From assembly GCA_012839475.1 (NCBI GenBank), contig DUNG01000034.1, forward strand, positions 62,001 through 126,000: a stretch of DNA of 64,000 nucleotides. The letters run 5' to 3'. Under the pieces are notes generated by a model, which saw only the letters and a program-made list of their open reading frames with translations, searched no databases and had not been told where the DNA came from. The stretch comes from Petrimonas sp. (GTDB lineage: Bacteria > Bacteroidota > Bacteroidia > Bacteroidales > Dysgonomonadaceae). The position numbers and the translations under genes are program-made. Numbering within the stretch: the first letter of the stretch is position 1; every line of letters starts with the position of its first letter. Positions 53,384-62,715 of the stretch are shown in pieces.

Positions 53384-55723
53384 ATGAAAACTCTTCATTT
53401 TTTCTTACTTCTCTTTTTTGTCACGAGTACTTTGTGTTTTGCCCAGCTTGATTTTCCTTTATTCATACAATCAGAGGAAACGGCAGCTAATGACTGGCTT
53501 CTTTCTCAGGCTGATATGCCTGCCAAATTGTATAAGACAGAACGAAATGAATTGGTTTTCGCGAACGGGCTGGTTAGTCGTACATTTACAATTGAGCCAA
53601 ACTGCGCAACAATTGGTATAGAGCATTTACAAACTAAAGAGTCATTTTTACGTTCAGTACGACCCGAAGCAGAAATCGCGATTGATGGTATCACATTTGA
53701 AGTAGGAGGGTTAAATGGACAGCCAATTCATAACTATTTGCTCCCCGAGTGGATAAAAGAGATGAAAGCTAATCCGACAGCATTCAAATTATCAAATTAC
53801 AGGATTGAAGAAACAAAAGAGCGTTTCCCCTGGAAAAAAAGAGAAAAGTGGATGCCTCGTGATATGCCATGGCCTATTCCTGGGAAAGAACTAATATTCA
53901 GCTATAAATTAGATGACCAAGCTATCGGATTGCTGATTGAGCAAAGGGCTTCAGATGCTGAAAGAGAAAATCTTTTTACAGAGACATTTCAAACACCAAA
54001 TAATAGCTGGCGTCGGTTTGAATCAAATAAAGGTGAGCGTAACTCTTTTATGAACGAAGGTGACTTTGAAGATTACAGATACCTTGAAGATATTGTCGTT
54101 AATGTTCACTATGAATTATATGATGGATTACCAGTCTTTTGTAAATGGATTACTGTAGAAAACAATTCAGGTCAAGAGATAAGAATAAATTCATTTAAAA
54201 GCGAAATACTGGCAGTAACGGAACCTGAAAGCATTGTAGATCCTGTTAAAAACTGGACATTGCCTAACATTACAATTGAATCAGATTATAACTTTGGAGG
54301 AATGTCTTCAGAGAATATACTTAACTCAAGTGTTGCATGGAAAGAGGATTCGCTTTACCTAACCCAAGTAAACTACGAAAGGAAAACACCCTGTTTGCTA
54401 GAAGTTTATCCTAAATATGGTCCCGATCAACTAATAAAGCCGAATACCATTTTTAACTCTTATAGGGTGTGGGAGCTATTTCACGATAGCTGGGATCGGG
54501 AACGTAAGGGACTAGAGCGACGTCGCATGATGCGTACCTTAGCCCCATGGGTTACTGAAAATCCCATATTGATGCACGTTAGAAGTTCTGATGACGATGC
54601 GGTAAAAAAAGCCATTGACCAATGTGCCGAGGTTGGCTTTGAGATGGTTATCATGACATTTGGTAGTGGTTTTAACGCGGAAGACAATAGCATTAAAAAC
54701 ATTGAAAGGATGAAGACATTAACAGAATACGCACACTCCAAAGAGATAGCATTAGGTGGGTACTCTCTGTTAGCAAGCAGGAGTATTGATGATGAAAACA
54801 ATGTAGTGATGCCAGAAGGGATGACGCCAAGATTTGGAAATTCACCCTGCTTGGAGAGCGAATGGGGGCATGATTATTTCGATAAGCTTTACCAACTTTA
54901 CGAAGAGTCTAACCTTGATGTTTTGGAACATGATGGCTCTTATCCGGGTGACGTATGTGCATCGACAAAACATCCGGGTCACGAAGGATTAAACGACTCG
55001 CAATGGAATCAATACAAAAGAGTCTCTGAATTTTACCAATGGTGTCGCTCAAAAGGTATATACCTGAATGTACCTGATTATTACTTTCTAGCAGGAAGCA
55101 ATAAAACGGGTATGGGGTACAGAGAAACCAATTGGTCTTTGCCACGAGAACAACAAGAAATCATTGAGCGCCAAAATATTTATGATGGAACTTGGAGCAA
55201 AACCCCCTCTATGGGATGGATGTTCGTTCCTTTGGTACAATATCATGGAGGGGGAGCAGCAGCTACCATAGAACCACTTAAAGAACACTTACCGCACTAT
55301 GCGCAACGATTGTCCAACCTCTTTGGCGCTGGAGTTCAGGCTTGCTATCGCGGGCCACAACTGTACGATGCACCCGAAACCAAAATATTGGTAGAAAAAT
55401 GGGTGAATTTCTATAAAAAACACAGACAGGTGCTTGATGGTGATATTATCCATCTCCGACGACCAGACGGACGTGATTGGGATGGCATTCTGCATGTAAA
55501 TCCTGATGGAGAAGAAAAAGGGCTTATCATGTTGTATAACCCTCTTGAGAGCGCAATCACCCGTGAAATTACTATTCCGGTTTATTATACAGGACTGCAT
55601 GAAAAAGTGTTGTTGGAAGAGAATATGGGAAACAAGCAAAATCTTACTGTAAATCGCGATTACGAAATTACTATTAATGTTACAATCCCTGAGAAAGGAT
55701 ACAATTTTTTTGTGCTTAAGTAA
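53384..55723 (+). CDS. GH36-like (clan D) alpha-galactosidase-related enzyme
   Basis: I choose the ATG at 53384 (779 residues) because it starts a clean signal peptide (MKTLHFFLLLFF, cleavage near FAQ). An N-terminal beta-sandwich (about 30-390) is followed by a barrel (about 400-690). The barrel contains VGFEMVIMTFGSGF, the probable nucleophile Asp in LDVLEHDGSYPGD, and conserved YLNVPDYYFLAG, GMGYRETNWSLPR and YHGGGAAATIEP blocks. The C-terminus is a small beta domain. It resembles Bacteroidetes proteins annotated as alpha-galactosidases of the GH36/clan D type, but the exact family is uncertain. Base composition is more AT-rich than in the genes before 53 kb. Confidence 0.65.
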   Translation: MKTLHFFLLLFFVTSTLCFAQLDFPLFIQSEETAANDWLLSQADMPAKLYKTERNELVFANGLVSRTFTIEPNCATIGIEHLQTKESFLRSVRPEAEIAIDGITFEVGGLNGQPIHNYLLPEWIKEMKANPTAFKLSNYRIEETKERFPWKKREKWMPRDMPWPIPGKELIFSYKLDDQAIGLLIEQRASDAERENLFTETFQTPNNSWRRFESNKGERNSFMNEGDFEDYRYLEDIVVNVHYELYDGLPVFCKWITVENNSGQEIRINSFKSEILAVTEPESIVDPVKNWTLPNITIESDYNFGGMSSENILNSSVAWKEDSLYLTQVNYERKTPCLLEVYPKYGPDQLIKPNTIFNSYRVWELFHDSWDRERKGLERRRMMRTLAPWVTENPILMHVRSSDDDAVKKAIDQCAEVGFEMVIMTFGSGFNAEDNSIKNIERMKTLTEYAHSKEIALGGYSLLASRSIDDENNVVMPEGMTPRFGNSPCLESEWGHDYFDKLYQLYEESNLDVLEHDGSYPGDVCASTKHPGHEGLNDSQWNQYKRVSEFYQWCRSKGIYLNVPDYYFLAGSNKTGMGYRETNWSLPREQQEIIERQNIYDGTWSKTPSMGWMFVPLVQYHGGGAAATIEPLKEHLPHYAQRLSNLFGAGVQACYRGPQLYDAPETKILVEKWVNFYKKHRQVLDGDIIHLRRPDGRDWDGILHVNPDGEEKGLIMLYNPLESAITREITIPVYYTGLHEKVLLEENMGNKQNLTVNRDYEITINVTIPEKGYNFFVLK

Positions 55724-55776
55724 TCATCTTCAGAATTGAGATATTCAATCATTTAACAGTTTAAAAATATAATACT

Positions 55777-56728
55777 ATGGCTATTAATAGAAGACAATTT
55801 TTAAGAACATCTTTAGCAGGCAGTGCTATGATATTCGGTAGTAAGCTGGATGGGATGAATGATATGGATTCACAAGATAGGAAAATAGATGCTTTCGATG
55901 AACAAAATCCGCTTAGCAACCCTTAACATGGCACGAATGGGATTGTTAGGAGAAATTATACATACGGAAGGGGCTTATATTCATGATTTGCGAGAAGCTA
56001 AATATCATGGTTATTACAAGCACTGGCGACTAGAATACAGTAAATATCATACTGGAAATCCCTATCCAACTCACGGTTTAGGACCTATTGCTCAAATCAT
56101 GGGAATAAATCAGGGAGATCGTATGGAGTATCTATCTTCAGTTTCAACCAATCAGTTTGGTCTTGCCCTTTGGGCGAAAGAGAACTTAAAAGATGATGAA
56201 CGCATGACATTATCAGAACGGTATATGTTAGGAGATATGAATACCACTATCATTCATACGGTTATGGGAAAAAGCATAATGATTCAGCACGATACTACTT
56301 CTCCACGCCCTTATTCTCGAATTCACTTGGTACAAGGAACAAAAGGGATGGCCGTGAAATATCCAGATGAAAAAGTTGCAATCCAGCCTGATACACATTC
56401 ATTCTTAGAAGAGGGTAAACAACGGGAGATCTTAGCCCAATATGAGCATCCATTAAGCAAATATATAGGTGAAAGGGCAAAACAGGTCGGTGGTCACGGA
56501 GGAATGGATTTCATTATGGACTGGCGACTTATTTATTGTTTACAAAAAGGCTATCCATTAGATCAAAGTGTGTATGATGCGGCTGCATGGTCTTCCCTGG
56601 TTGAATTGACCGAACGGTCAGTACTAAATAAAAGTTGTTCTGTGGCGATCCCTGATTTTACACGTGGGGCATGGAGGGATCATGAGCCATGGCCAGTAAT
56701 TGATATGAATAAGATTTTTCATGGTTAA
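55777..56728 (+). pseudogene. GH109-type oxidoreductase-like glycosidase, internally deleted
   Basis: The ATG at 55777 opens a Tat-like signal (INRRQFLRTSLAGSAMIFG) and a linker, but the frame ends at 55926 after 49 codons. From about 55895 another frame carries the C-terminal two thirds of a GH109/Gfo-Idh-MocA protein: RLATLNMARMGLLGEIIH, EGAYIHDLR, NPYPTHGLGPIAQIMGIN, SPRPYSRIHLVQGTKG, then VGGHGGMDFIMDWRLI. The whole NAD-binding Rossmann domain (roughly 150 residues in relatives, with a GVGGRG motif) is missing between the parts. GH109 enzymes need bound NAD+ for catalysis, so this copy is almost certainly dead. Confidence 0.85.
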
Positions 56729-56855
56729 TTGAGGGTTCCATGAAATGAACATATAGGCTATATACCATTAATCATATTATTGTCAAACGAAAGGGATAGT
56801 AATGAAGGAAATTGATGAAGAATAAACATTACATTGAATTATAACATCAAATAAG

Positions 56856-58106
56856 ATGAGAAAATTACAAATGAAGAAAATAGCGTGTATGGTTATGGCC
56901 CTTACGAGCTTATTTACAACGCGAGCACAAAATCTTTACCAAGCCCCAGATCCTTCAATGAAAACTCGTTGGGTAAGTCCAGAGAATCCAACCGGAGAAC
57001 CAGGCAAAGGAGGAATGACCAATAAAGGTGCTAAGGGAAACGCTTTTTTTATTATTTCTCCAGGGGAAATAAAGACGATTTTTGATGTAAAGGGCGCAGG
57101 AATTATTAATCGAATGTGGCTTAGTGGCACGATAGGAACTAATGCCAGCCAGCGTAGAGCTGTCCGAATCGATATGTATTGGGATGGATCAGAAAAACCA
57201 GCCGTATCTGCACCGATTGGAGATTTCTTTGGTATAGCTCATGGACTAATTGCTAAATATGACAATGAGCTTTTTCAAAGCCCCGAAGCCCGATCGTTCA
57301 ACTTTACCATTCCCATGCCTTTTCGTCAATCAGCGTTTATTACCGTGACTAATGAATCTCAAACTGAATTGTGGCTATGGTATGATATCAACTACACGCA
57401 AATGGATAAACTCCCCAAAGATGCCATGTATTTTCATGCATACTGGCATCGGGACTTAAAAACCAAGCCTGGGGTAGATTTTGAAATAATGCCTGAAGTT
57501 TATGGAGTTGGCCGCTATTTGGGAACTAACATTGGGGTAATTGGTGACTCTCTAACCAGGGGTACTTGGTTTGGTGAGGGCGAAGTGAAAATTTATCTTG
57601 ATGGTGATACAGAATTCCCCACATTAGTGGGAACCGGCACCGAAGATTATATAGGTACAGGATGGGGACAAAATGAATTTGTCGGACGTTACTTTGGCTC
57701 TCCAATTTCAAAGCGCGAAGATGATATATACGCCTTTTATCGTTATCACATTAATGATCCAGTCTATTTCCATCAAAACTGTAAAGTAACCATTCAACAA
57801 ATGGGTAATTCAAGTAAAGAACAGATGTTGAAAATGAGAGAAAAAGGAGCGAATATCATTCCAATATGGGCTTTAGGACAAGACAAAGGGAAAACCTATC
57901 AACGCCGTTTACTTGATGAGGAAGATGCGCCTAAACTTGAAGATGATAGTTTCCCTGAAACCTCTACACATTTTTGGAGGAGCGATGATGTTTGTGCAAC
58001 AGTGTACTTCTACTTGAATAAACCTGAGAGCAACTTACCTGAACTTGCACCAGTTTATCATCGCTTGATCGATCTTGAAGAAAGGGTTTGGATGAAGATA
58101 AAGTGA
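56856..58106 (+). CDS. GH172 (DUF2961) family glycosidase
   Basis: A 416-residue secreted protein (signal peptide about 1-24; an alternative ATG at 56871). It matches DUF2961, now GH172, with the IFDVKGAGIINRMWLS block (about 74-89), a YWDGSEKPAVSAPIGDFFG block (about 108-126), GEVKIYLDGDTEFPTLVGTGTEDY (about 247-270) and the GRYFGSP motif. The acidic residues in these blocks are the likely catalytic Glu pair. Characterised GH172 members include difructose-dianhydride synthases and D-arabinofuranosidases, so a furanoside may be the substrate. It follows the broken GH109 gene in the AT-rich stretch. Confidence 0.8.
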   Translation: MRKLQMKKIACMVMALTSLFTTRAQNLYQAPDPSMKTRWVSPENPTGEPGKGGMTNKGAKGNAFFIISPGEIKTIFDVKGAGIINRMWLSGTIGTNASQRRAVRIDMYWDGSEKPAVSAPIGDFFGIAHGLIAKYDNELFQSPEARSFNFTIPMPFRQSAFITVTNESQTELWLWYDINYTQMDKLPKDAMYFHAYWHRDLKTKPGVDFEIMPEVYGVGRYLGTNIGVIGDSLTRGTWFGEGEVKIYLDGDTEFPTLVGTGTEDYIGTGWGQNEFVGRYFGSPISKREDDIYAFYRYHINDPVYFHQNCKVTIQQMGNSSKEQMLKMREKGANIIPIWALGQDKGKTYQRRLLDEEDAPKLEDDSFPETSTHFWRSDDVCATVYFYLNKPESNLPELAPVYHRLIDLEERVWMKIK

Positions 58107-58252
58107 GGTATCATATAACATTAACCTGGATTCTCCAAATGACAGGGTTATTGAAAGAGAGTTTAAGTTTAAGTTAAAGCTCAATTTAATTGATCAAGCA
58201 GGGGATAAGTTCTAATAAAATCAAACAAAAACATTCTATAAATTAATCGGTC

Positions 58253-60028
58253 ATGGTAAAGAAACAAAAGGTAATGAGCTTGTTATTGATGGTGTGTATT
58301 TTAGCCACGCGTAGCCTATTTTTAGAAGCACAGGAAATGAATGAGCTTTGGGGAAACAACAGTATTGTAAAAGAGAGTAAACGTGGGAAATATTTTGCTG
58401 ATGGCAACTATTGTATGTTCATTCATTGGGGATTATATTCACATATCGCGAATAAATGGAATGGTAAGACATATTATGGGATAGGAGAATGGATAATGAA
58501 CCCACAAATGGCAAATATCAGTATTGATGAGTACAAAGCAGTGGCAAATCAGTTCAATCCCGTGGAGTTTGATGCACGTGAAATTGTCCAACTTGCCAAA
58601 GATGCGGGAATGAAATATATCATCATTACAAGTAAACATCATGATGGTTTTGCAATGTTTCATTCAAAGGTGAATTCTTTTAATATCGTGGATGCAACGC
58701 CTTTCGGAAAAGATCCAATGCAGGAATTGGCGCGAGAGTGTCGAAAAGCGGGCTTAGGCTTTGGATTTTATTATTCTCACAATCAAGACTGGACATACCC
58801 GGGCGGCGCCGGGGGGCCTCGTGTTGATTCTGAAGGGAACACGAAGACTTTTGATGATTATTTTCTAGAAAAATGCCTGCCCCAAGTAGAGGAAATAACA
58901 AAAAATTATGGAGAGATTGAATTAATATGGTTTGACACACCGGGGAATATGCCCGAAAAATATGCCCAGCAACTTGTAGAAGTAGTACGCAAAAATCAAC
59001 CAACAGCGCTGGTTTCAGGACGAGTTGGATATGGACTTGGTGATTATCAAACACTTGGGGACATGGAAGTGCCTCTCACTAATATTGAAGGTTTGTGGGA
59101 AGGTATAGACGTGACGAACGACTCGTGGGGCTTTGCCTGGTATGATCAAAATTGGAAATCACCAAAACAAATTTTAAAAATTCTTCTATCTACAGTTGCC
59201 CGGGGTGGAACACTTATGATGAACGTAGGTCCTGACGGACTTGGTCGGATACCGTCACAGGCAAAAGAAAGTTTACTCTCCACCGGTAAGTGGATAAAAC
59301 GATATCCTCAGGTCATTTATAACGCGGATGCATCTCCGTGGAAACATTCACTGCCATGGGGAGATGTTACAACAAAGGGTAATAAATTGTATTTGACGGT
59401 TTTCGACTGGCCAACAACCGGGGAATTGTGGTTACCCGGATTGCAAAGTCAAATTAAAGAGATCCGTATTGTTGGAACATCAAAAAAGCAAAAATTGTCA
59501 TTTTCCAAAAAAAGAGAGTGGACCTGTATAAAAGTGCCCTTTGAAGCCCCGGACAAGCTTATTTCAGTTCTTGAAGTAACGTTGGATAATAATCCGATAG
59601 TGGACAATACTATGGCAGTTGATCCCGGAATAGGTATCCATATTCCCGTCTTTTTTTCCGAAACAGAAAATTGTTCGGTAAAGTATAAAAGTTGGATGGA
59701 AAAATTCGGTGAATGGAAACATATACATCACGTGAGTGATTGGACACAGAATTCGACCGCTACATGGGAATTTATAATTAATGAAGCTGGAATCTACCAC
59801 GTTGATTTAACTTACGCGGGCCAAGGGCGATTGGTCTGGGAGATAACTACAGATGAAGGAAATGTTATACGGAATCAACAGAATTCATCTCATATATATT
59901 CAGAATATCCAATAGGATGGATAAATTTTGATAAGCCGGGCAAACATACAATTACAGCCAGGTTAGTGGAAGGTGACTTTGAAAAAGCCAGCCTTTCAAG
60001 CATTTCAATAACTCCAGTTACTTTTTAA
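58253..60028 (+). CDS. GH29 alpha-L-fucosidase family enzyme
   Basis: A 591-residue secreted enzyme (signal peptide about 1-26) that removes alpha-linked L-fucose or, in some members, alpha-L-galactose. The GH29 barrel includes MFIHWGLYS (about 55-63), TSKHHDGFAMF (about 126-136), FYYSHNQDW and the nucleophile Asp228 in ELIWFDTPG, then GGTLMMNVGPDG (about 320-331). A C-terminal beta-sandwich carbohydrate-binding-like region spans about 450-590. The length is standard for two-domain GH29. In algal galactan loci GH29 can act on L-galactose, which matters for guessing the locus substrate. Confidence 0.92.
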   Translation: MVKKQKVMSLLLMVCILATRSLFLEAQEMNELWGNNSIVKESKRGKYFADGNYCMFIHWGLYSHIANKWNGKTYYGIGEWIMNPQMANISIDEYKAVANQFNPVEFDAREIVQLAKDAGMKYIIITSKHHDGFAMFHSKVNSFNIVDATPFGKDPMQELARECRKAGLGFGFYYSHNQDWTYPGGAGGPRVDSEGNTKTFDDYFLEKCLPQVEEITKNYGEIELIWFDTPGNMPEKYAQQLVEVVRKNQPTALVSGRVGYGLGDYQTLGDMEVPLTNIEGLWEGIDVTNDSWGFAWYDQNWKSPKQILKILLSTVARGGTLMMNVGPDGLGRIPSQAKESLLSTGKWIKRYPQVIYNADASPWKHSLPWGDVTTKGNKLYLTVFDWPTTGELWLPGLQSQIKEIRIVGTSKKQKLSFSKKREWTCIKVPFEAPDKLISVLEVTLDNNPIVDNTMAVDPGIGIHIPVFFSETENCSVKYKSWMEKFGEWKHIHHVSDWTQNSTATWEFIINEAGIYHVDLTYAGQGRLVWEITTDEGNVIRNQQNSSHIYSEYPIGWINFDKPGKHTITARLVEGDFEKASLSSISITPVTF

Positions 60029-60238
60029 GAATATAAGATGGAAATGTCTATTGGAGAAAACAATAAATGATTCATTTAGTACACATCATATTATTTTAAA
60101 AAATTGAAATTCCGCATCGGCTGCTTATTCATTTTTGATAAAAAGGCATCAATAAACATTAATCAAGACCTTGTTGATGAAACAAGATGAATAAACATGA
60201 AGAAAGTAGTCCAATAGACGGCGCTTCAGAAAAAATCG

Positions 60239-60246
60239 TACCTTTG
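60239..60246 (+). promoter_or_regulatory. Putative promoter -7 box for the sulfatase-GH16-CE15 unit
   Basis: TACCTTTG matches TAnnTTTG and lies 49 bases before the chosen start codon. The 267-base gap before the gene supports a new transcription unit. Confidence 0.5.
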
Positions 60247-60295
60247 CAGAATACACATGATGCCAACCCTATTGTATGGTAACAGTATAAAAATT

Positions 60296-61828
60296 ATGAA
60301 AACTCGAAATGTCTTATTATCTATTGGCAGCCTTGCTGTTTTAACAGGGTGTCAGGCAAACTTGTCGGAAAACCCGAATATTATTTTTATTTTAGCCGAT
60401 GACATGGGGTATGGTGATGTCTCCGCCTTGAATAAAGAATCGGGCATCAATACCCCTCATATCGACAAGATCGCGGAAAAAGGGGTTGTGTTCACGGATG
60501 CGCACAGCAGCTCATCGGTGAGTACGCCAACAAGATACGGCATTCTTACAGGGCGGTATAACTGGCGGTCAACATTAAAACAGGGAGTATTATACGGGTA
60601 TGATAAGGCTTTGATTTCTGCCGACCGCACCACAGTGGCTTCCATGCTTGGTAAACAAGGGTATCAAACAGCATGTATTGGAAAATGGCATCTGGGCTGG
60701 ACATGGCATAACGTGGATAAAGGAGTAGACAGCGTCGATTATAGCAAGCCAATAATGAATGGTCCTACAACTGTCGGGTTCGACTATTTTTATGGGATAG
60801 CCGCATCATTGGATATGCCCCCGTACGTATATGTTGAAAATGACCGGCCAACAGCGATACCCGACCACATAACTTCAGGAAAGGGCATGGAGATGTGGAG
60901 AGAAGGTCCTACCGCACCGGATTTTGAACACAGAAAGACGCTTTCCCATCTGATAGACAAGGCGGTTGCGTATATCAACAGCAGGAGTGATGACAAACCG
61001 TTTTACCTGTATCTTCCGTTACCGGCACCGCATACTCCAATTGTACCGGATAAGCCGTTTCAAGGCAAATCAGGATTAAACCCTTATGGTGACTTCGTGA
61101 TGGAAGTTGATCACATGATCGGCAGAATCGTTGAAGCACTGACAAACAATGGAATAGAAGAAAACACACTGCTGATTTTCACCGCGGATAACGGCTGTAG
61201 TCCCATGGCCAATCTAGAAGAATTGGAGGATAAGGGACATTATCCCAGTTATATCTATCGCGGTTATAAAGCGGATTTATACGAGGGGGGCCATCGTATT
61301 CCATGTATCGTACAATGGCCGGCGCGCATAAAACCCCACACGGTGGACCAGACCATCTGCTTGACAGATTTCATGGCGACATTCGCGGCTATAACAGGTT
61401 ACGAGATCGGTGATAATGAGGCGGAAGACAGTTACAATTTACTGCCTTTGCTGACAAATATTTCCGAACAGGAAACAATACGCGAAGCCACCGTTCATCA
61501 TTCCATTGACGGTGAGTTTTCCGTATGCCGCGGCGATTGGAAATTGTTATTATCGCCCAGTTCCGGAGGGTGGAGTTTTCCACACCCCAGGGAAGACTCT
61601 GTCATTATAAAATCATTGCCTGAAATTCAACTGTATCATCTCAAGACAGATCCGGGAGAAACAAAAAATATATATAGAGAAAAACCGGAAATTGTCAGAG
61701 AGATCAGAGATATTCTGATTCGGTATATCAGGGATGGTCGCAGCACCCCGGGTGCCCCACAGAGGAATGAAGGAGACCAGGAATGGAGTGACAATCTTAT
61801 CGAGAACTGGATGAAAATTACGAATTGA
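60296..61828 (+). CDS. Arylsulfatase-type sulfatase, serine-type formylglycine site
   Basis: I choose the ATG at 60296 (510 residues), which begins a lipoprotein signal ending TGC (Cys19); a start at 60257 would lengthen it. The sulfatase fold opens with IIFILADDMGYGD (metal-binding Asp pair). The maturation motif is STPTR with Ser76 within SVSTPTRYGILTGR, so a serine rather than cysteine must be oxidised to formylglycine. TACIGKWHLG and FTADNGCSP follow. It removes sulfate esters from a polysaccharide or its fragments, probably in the periplasm. No maturase gene is in the window. Confidence 0.92.
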   Translation: MKTRNVLLSIGSLAVLTGCQANLSENPNIIFILADDMGYGDVSALNKESGINTPHIDKIAEKGVVFTDAHSSSSVSTPTRYGILTGRYNWRSTLKQGVLYGYDKALISADRTTVASMLGKQGYQTACIGKWHLGWTWHNVDKGVDSVDYSKPIMNGPTTVGFDYFYGIAASLDMPPYVYVENDRPTAIPDHITSGKGMEMWREGPTAPDFEHRKTLSHLIDKAVAYINSRSDDKPFYLYLPLPAPHTPIVPDKPFQGKSGLNPYGDFVMEVDHMIGRIVEALTNNGIEENTLLIFTADNGCSPMANLEELEDKGHYPSYIYRGYKADLYEGGHRIPCIVQWPARIKPHTVDQTICLTDFMATFAAITGYEIGDNEAEDSYNLLPLLTNISEQETIREATVHHSIDGEFSVCRGDWKLLLSPSSGGWSFPHPREDSVIIKSLPEIQLYHLKTDPGETKNIYREKPEIVREIRDILIRYIRDGRSTPGAPQRNEGDQEWSDNLIENWMKITN

Positions 61829-61871
61829 GAATAGCATGCTTATTTCATTAAACAAAAGCAAAAAAAATCAC

Positions 61872-62711
61872 ATGAAAAACAGGATATTATTCGGAACGCT
61901 TCTGATAATAACAGTTGCCCTGCTATCATGTCAACATCAAGCTCACGAGACAGAATGGGAACTGGTTTGGGAAGATGACTTCGACAGAAGCGATATTTTC
62001 TCAACCGGGGAGTGGCGTAAAATTAACAGGGAATACCCTACGCCAGATTGGATGTTCCATATAAGCGATTACGAAGGCTGCTTTGACATTGTAAACAGCA
62101 CCGTATCTTTAAAGGGCCTGGTCAACACGTACGTACCCGAAGATACCGCGAAGTTTTTAACCGGAGGTATTACGACAAAGGGACTGAAATCGTTCCAAAA
62201 CGGACGTATTGAGGTGAAAGCAAAACTTCAAGCTGGGAAAGGAGCGTGGCCTGCCATCTGGCTGTTACCCGATGAAGGAGGCTGGCCTGAAGGTGGCGAG
62301 ATTGACATCATGGAACGACTTCATCATGATGACTTTATTCACCAAACCATTCACTCCTCCTACACGGTACACTTAAAAAAGACCGAGTTCCCTCCTCACC
62401 ATACAACGGTACCGTTTGATGCAAGCCAGTTTAATATCTTCGCCGTAGAACTGGGACCAGACAGTATAGCGTGGTTTGTGAACGATCTGCATACCTTCAC
62501 TTACCCGAGGCTAAAAGATGAATTTGCAGAACAGAACAGCCAATATCCTTTTGACAGGCCCTATCATCTAATTATCGATATGCAACTGGGAGCAACCTGG
62601 ATGCCACCCGTTGAAAAGGATGATTTGCCTGTGGAAATGCTGATTGACTGGGTGAGATTCTACCAAAAAAAAGATATAGGTTCTATACACTCTAATATAA
62701 AAAATCACTAA
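61872..62711 (+). CDS. GH16 endo-beta-glycanase lipoprotein
   Basis: I choose the ATG at 61872 (279 residues) with a lipoprotein signal ending LLSC (Cys20). The GH16 beta-jelly-roll carries the catalytic motif GEIDIMER (Glu143, Asp145, Glu148) preceded by WPAIWLLPDEGGWPEGG, and a later WFVNDLHTFTY block. GH16 enzymes cut beta-1,3/1,4-glucans or algal galactans (agar, porphyran, carrageenan). The sequence around the active site is of the general laminarinase/galactanase type, so the substrate is open. It follows the sulfatase by 43 bases and precedes the CE15-like gene by 4. Confidence 0.88.
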   Translation: MKNRILFGTLLIITVALLSCQHQAHETEWELVWEDDFDRSDIFSTGEWRKINREYPTPDWMFHISDYEGCFDIVNSTVSLKGLVNTYVPEDTAKFLTGGITTKGLKSFQNGRIEVKAKLQAGKGAWPAIWLLPDEGGWPEGGEIDIMERLHHDDFIHQTIHSSYTVHLKKTEFPPHHTTVPFDASQFNIFAVELGPDSIAWFVNDLHTFTYPRLKDEFAEQNSQYPFDRPYHLIIDMQLGATWMPPVEKDDLPVEMLIDWVRFYQKKDIGSIHSNIKNH

Positions 62712-62715
62712 TCAT

